From: Ancylobacter dichloromethanicus
GTDB lineage: Bacteria > Pseudomonadota > Alphaproteobacteria > Rhizobiales > Xanthobacteraceae
Reading direction: 5' to 3'
Assembly: GCF_018390645.1 (NCBI RefSeq)
Contig: NZ_JAHBGC010000049.1
Location: 104,735-168,734 of the forward strand
DNA: 64,000 bases
This document shows, one piece after another, positions 62,528-64,000 of this stretch. Every line of letters begins with the position of its first letter. Within the stretch, counting starts at the first letter, position 1. The position numbers were made by a program, and so were the translations under genes. The notes beneath the pieces are model-generated. The model did no database searches, was not told the origin of the DNA, and worked only from the letters and a program-made list of their open reading frames with translations.

Positions 62528-62541
62528 TTAATCTATATCAA
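62528..62541 (-). promoter_or_regulatory. FNR/FixK-like box TTAATCTATATCAA
   Basis: The right half ATCAA is exact and the left half is TTAAT. It is centred 46 bases upstream of the ATG at 62488. This fits a short leader, and it argues against the GTG at 62503 as the start. It would control the SLC13-oxidoreductase-korAB operon. Confidence 0.6.
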
Positions 62542-62690
62542 AGAGTCTACTGATCGCGGCATTCGACGGTTTGGACGTTGTACGATCAGCGGACTGAAAC
62601 ACTTTCTCGGGGCGGGCTGTTTTGAAGATGAAGAAGGGGAATCGTGAGCCTGTTGATCAACGGTATTGCTGGCTCTGTTGTTCGCGACTT

Positions 62691-62722
62691 TTGAATGGCG
62701 TATTAATTAGAATGATTATAAT
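62691..62722 (+). promoter_or_regulatory. Possible metal-responsive promoter with 20-base spacer
   Basis: TTGAAT at 62691-62696 and TATAAT at 62717-62722 are separated by 20 bases, longer than the usual 17 but as found at MerR-family promoters. It lies 54 bases upstream of a P-type metal ATPase. The spacer shows no strong dyad, so this is tentative. Confidence 0.3.
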
Positions 62723-62775
62723 GAAGGGCATTCGCCCGCCGTGGCAGTCGGCGACCAGCCATCCAGAGGTTCGAC

Positions 62776-63945
62776 GTGGGTCTGTTCACCGGCCTGGCCA
62801 CGGTCCGCGCCAGACTGTTGCTGGTCGTCATCGCGTTATTGGGGCTGGCGGGCGGCGGGATCGCCTTTCTGACGGACAATGGCGCTTGGGCTGAACGCCT
62901 CTGGTCCGCAGGGACGCTCCCCGTTCTGGCGGCGCTCATCATCGAGATCTTCTCTGCCCTCCGACGCGGCCAGATCGGGCTCGACATCGTTGCCGGCTTG
63001 TCCATGTCGACGGCGCTCGCCTTCGGCGAACCGCTCGCCGGCAATGTCGTGGCGTTGATGTATGCCGGCGGCCAACAATTGGAGAGTTTCGCCGAGGGCC
63101 GGGCGCGGCGGGAAATGACGGCGCTGCTCGGGCGCGTCTCGCGGACCGCCATGCGCTATGCCGGCAATCTTCTCGAGGAGGTGACGATCGAGAGCCTGCG
63201 CCCTGGTGATCGCATTCTGGTGCGCCACGGCGAGGTGATCCCGGCTGACGGGACTGTCGCGCGGGGTGAAGCGCTGCTCGATGAGGCGGCACTCACCGGG
63301 GAGGCTTTGCCGGAACGCAGGCTTACGGACGAGGAGGTTCTGAGCGGTTCCACCTGCGCGGGTGACGCCTTCGATCTCGTCGTGGCCCGTGAGGCGGCGG
63401 AAAGCACCTACGCCAATATCGTCCGCCTGGTCGAGACGGCGCAACAGAGCAAGGCGCCGATGGTACGCATGGCGGACCGCTATGCGATCTGGTTCCTGCT
63501 GTTCACGGTCGTTCTCGCTGGCGCGGCATGGGGGCTGAGCGGCGATCGCCTGCGCGCCTTGGCGGTTCTGGTCGTTGCCACCCCCTGTCCGCTCATCCTG
63601 GCCGTGCCCGTGGCGATCATATCGGGCATGTCGCGCGCGGCCGCGCGCGGCGTCCTCGTCAAGAACGGCGGGGCGCTCGAAGCGCTGGCCAGGATACGCA
63701 CGGTCATTCTCGACAAGACCGGAACGCTGACTTTCGGCCGGGCCGCCGTCACCGGAATCCGGACCGTGGAAGGCTGGGACCAGGACGAGATCCTGCGGCT
63801 CGCTGCCTCGCTCGATCAGGCCTCGGCCCATGTCACGGCAGAGGCGCTGGTGACGGCGGCGCATGAGCGCGGACTTGTTCTGTCGAGCCCTTCCGAGGCT
63901 CAGGAGACGGCAGGCACCGGCATCGAAGGCATCGTCGAGGGCCGG
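62776..63945 (+). pseudogene. Heavy-metal P-type ATPase (TPC type) interrupted by an insertion element
   Basis: The GTG at 62776 follows AGAGGTT. About 390 residues remain: four N-terminal spans, an actuator domain with LLDEAALTGEALPE (TGEA), the metal motif T269-P270-C271 in VATPCPLILAVPVAIISG, and D313 in ILDKTGTLTFGRAA. The match stops at GIEGIVEGR, about 75 residues into the ATP-binding domain, where TGTCAAACGG begins. The hinge motif GDGxNDAPAL and last spans are absent, so the gene is broken, or continues beyond the insertion. The frame ends at 63973-63975 inside the element. Confidence 0.75.
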
Positions 63946-64000
63946 TGTCAAACGGCGTTGGAACGGGACCCTTGATCGGCGCGCAAAAGGGACCCCGGGA
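63946..64000. mobile_element. End of an IS21-family-like insertion sequence
   Basis: The sequence from 63946 starts TGTCAAACGGCGTTGG and has two copies of a GGGACCC core: AACGGGACCCTT near 63962 and AAAAGGGACCCC near 63986. IS21-family ends start with TG and carry such repeated AAxGGGACCC elements. It interrupts the ATPase frame. The transposase genes lie beyond the window. Confidence 0.6.

Noticed and set aside
62652..62661. GTTGATCAAC palindrome as an FNR box
   Set aside because: The half-sites are joined without the four-base spacer, so FNR-type binding is not expected.
62671..62690. GGCTCTGTTG as an IS6-family terminus
   Set aside because: Only the first ten bases look similar, the rest differs, and there is no transposase or second end nearby.
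1..64000. tRNA, rRNA, CRISPR array or riboswitch
   Set aside because: No cloverleaf ends, repeat-spacer pattern or known leader fold was noticed by eye; a covariance search would be needed to exclude small RNAs.

Overview
The window is GC-rich and dense with genes. Gene content points to an alphaproteobacterium of the Hyphomicrobiales, possibly the Bradyrhizobium/Afipia/Nitrobacter group: a LuxI-type signal synthase next to a VirB/VirD4 secretion system, a polyhydroxybutyrate operon with a DUF3141 protein, FNR/FixK-type boxes, and a two-subunit 2-oxoacid:ferredoxin oxidoreductase. The family-level placement is an inference. I saw no tRNA, rRNA or CRISPR array.

Region 1 (1-18515) is a conjugation or type IV secretion region. 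It opens with the 3' end of a LuxI-family acyl-homoserine-lactone synthase. A leftward block (5427 to 672) of eight mostly exported proteins follows: a TrbM-like protein, two SNase-like proteins, a plasmid-type single-strand-binding protein, a lipoprotein, two paralogous unknowns and a lysozyme-like protein. Divergent from it runs a complete rightward virB1-B2-B3-B4-x-B5-x-B7-B6-B8-B9-B10-B11-virD4 operon. It carries two unassigned small or secreted genes, including a 58-codon TTG-started ORF at 10953-11129. No relaxase or origin of transfer is in view.

Region 2 (18.6-46.6 kb) is a stress, low-oxygen and storage island. It holds a Spy-like chaperone, an ICMT-like methyltransferase, a DUF2933 protein, a NifX-like protein, a Crp/Fnr regulator, and an operon of ECF sigma factor, phaB, phaA, phasin and DUF3141 (PhaC-like). 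Then come a MaoC-phosphotransacetylase, a LemA/TPM module, a two-component system, cytochrome b561, a DedA-PAP2-LssY fusion, a VIT transporter, an MFS protein, cyclopropane synthase, PlsC, a zinc alcohol dehydrogenase and PPK2. At least nine FNR/FixK-like boxes (TTNAN-N4-NTNAA) lie in intergenic gaps of this region and the next. Four of them sit 65-71 bp upstream of a start codon.

Region 3 (46.7-64 kb) holds metal and export functions: a copper-type P1B ATPase with CPD in place of CPC, a coupled MFS gene, a Cys/His-rich mini-protein, and a HlyD-RbbA-permease exporter. It also holds an operon of SLC13 transporter, NAD(P)H/Fe-S oxidoreductase, KorA and KorB behind another FNR-like box. The window ends in a second P-type ATPase cut off by what looks like an IS21-family terminus.

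Decay is visible at three places: a cupredoxin-domain remnant with an in-frame stop (22718-22974), a frameshifted C-terminal piece of a cation ATPase (40777-41339), and the interrupted ATPase at the right edge. The most interesting unexplained features are the multi-operon FNR-box regulon, the accessory module facing virB, and the sigma-factor-led PHB operon.
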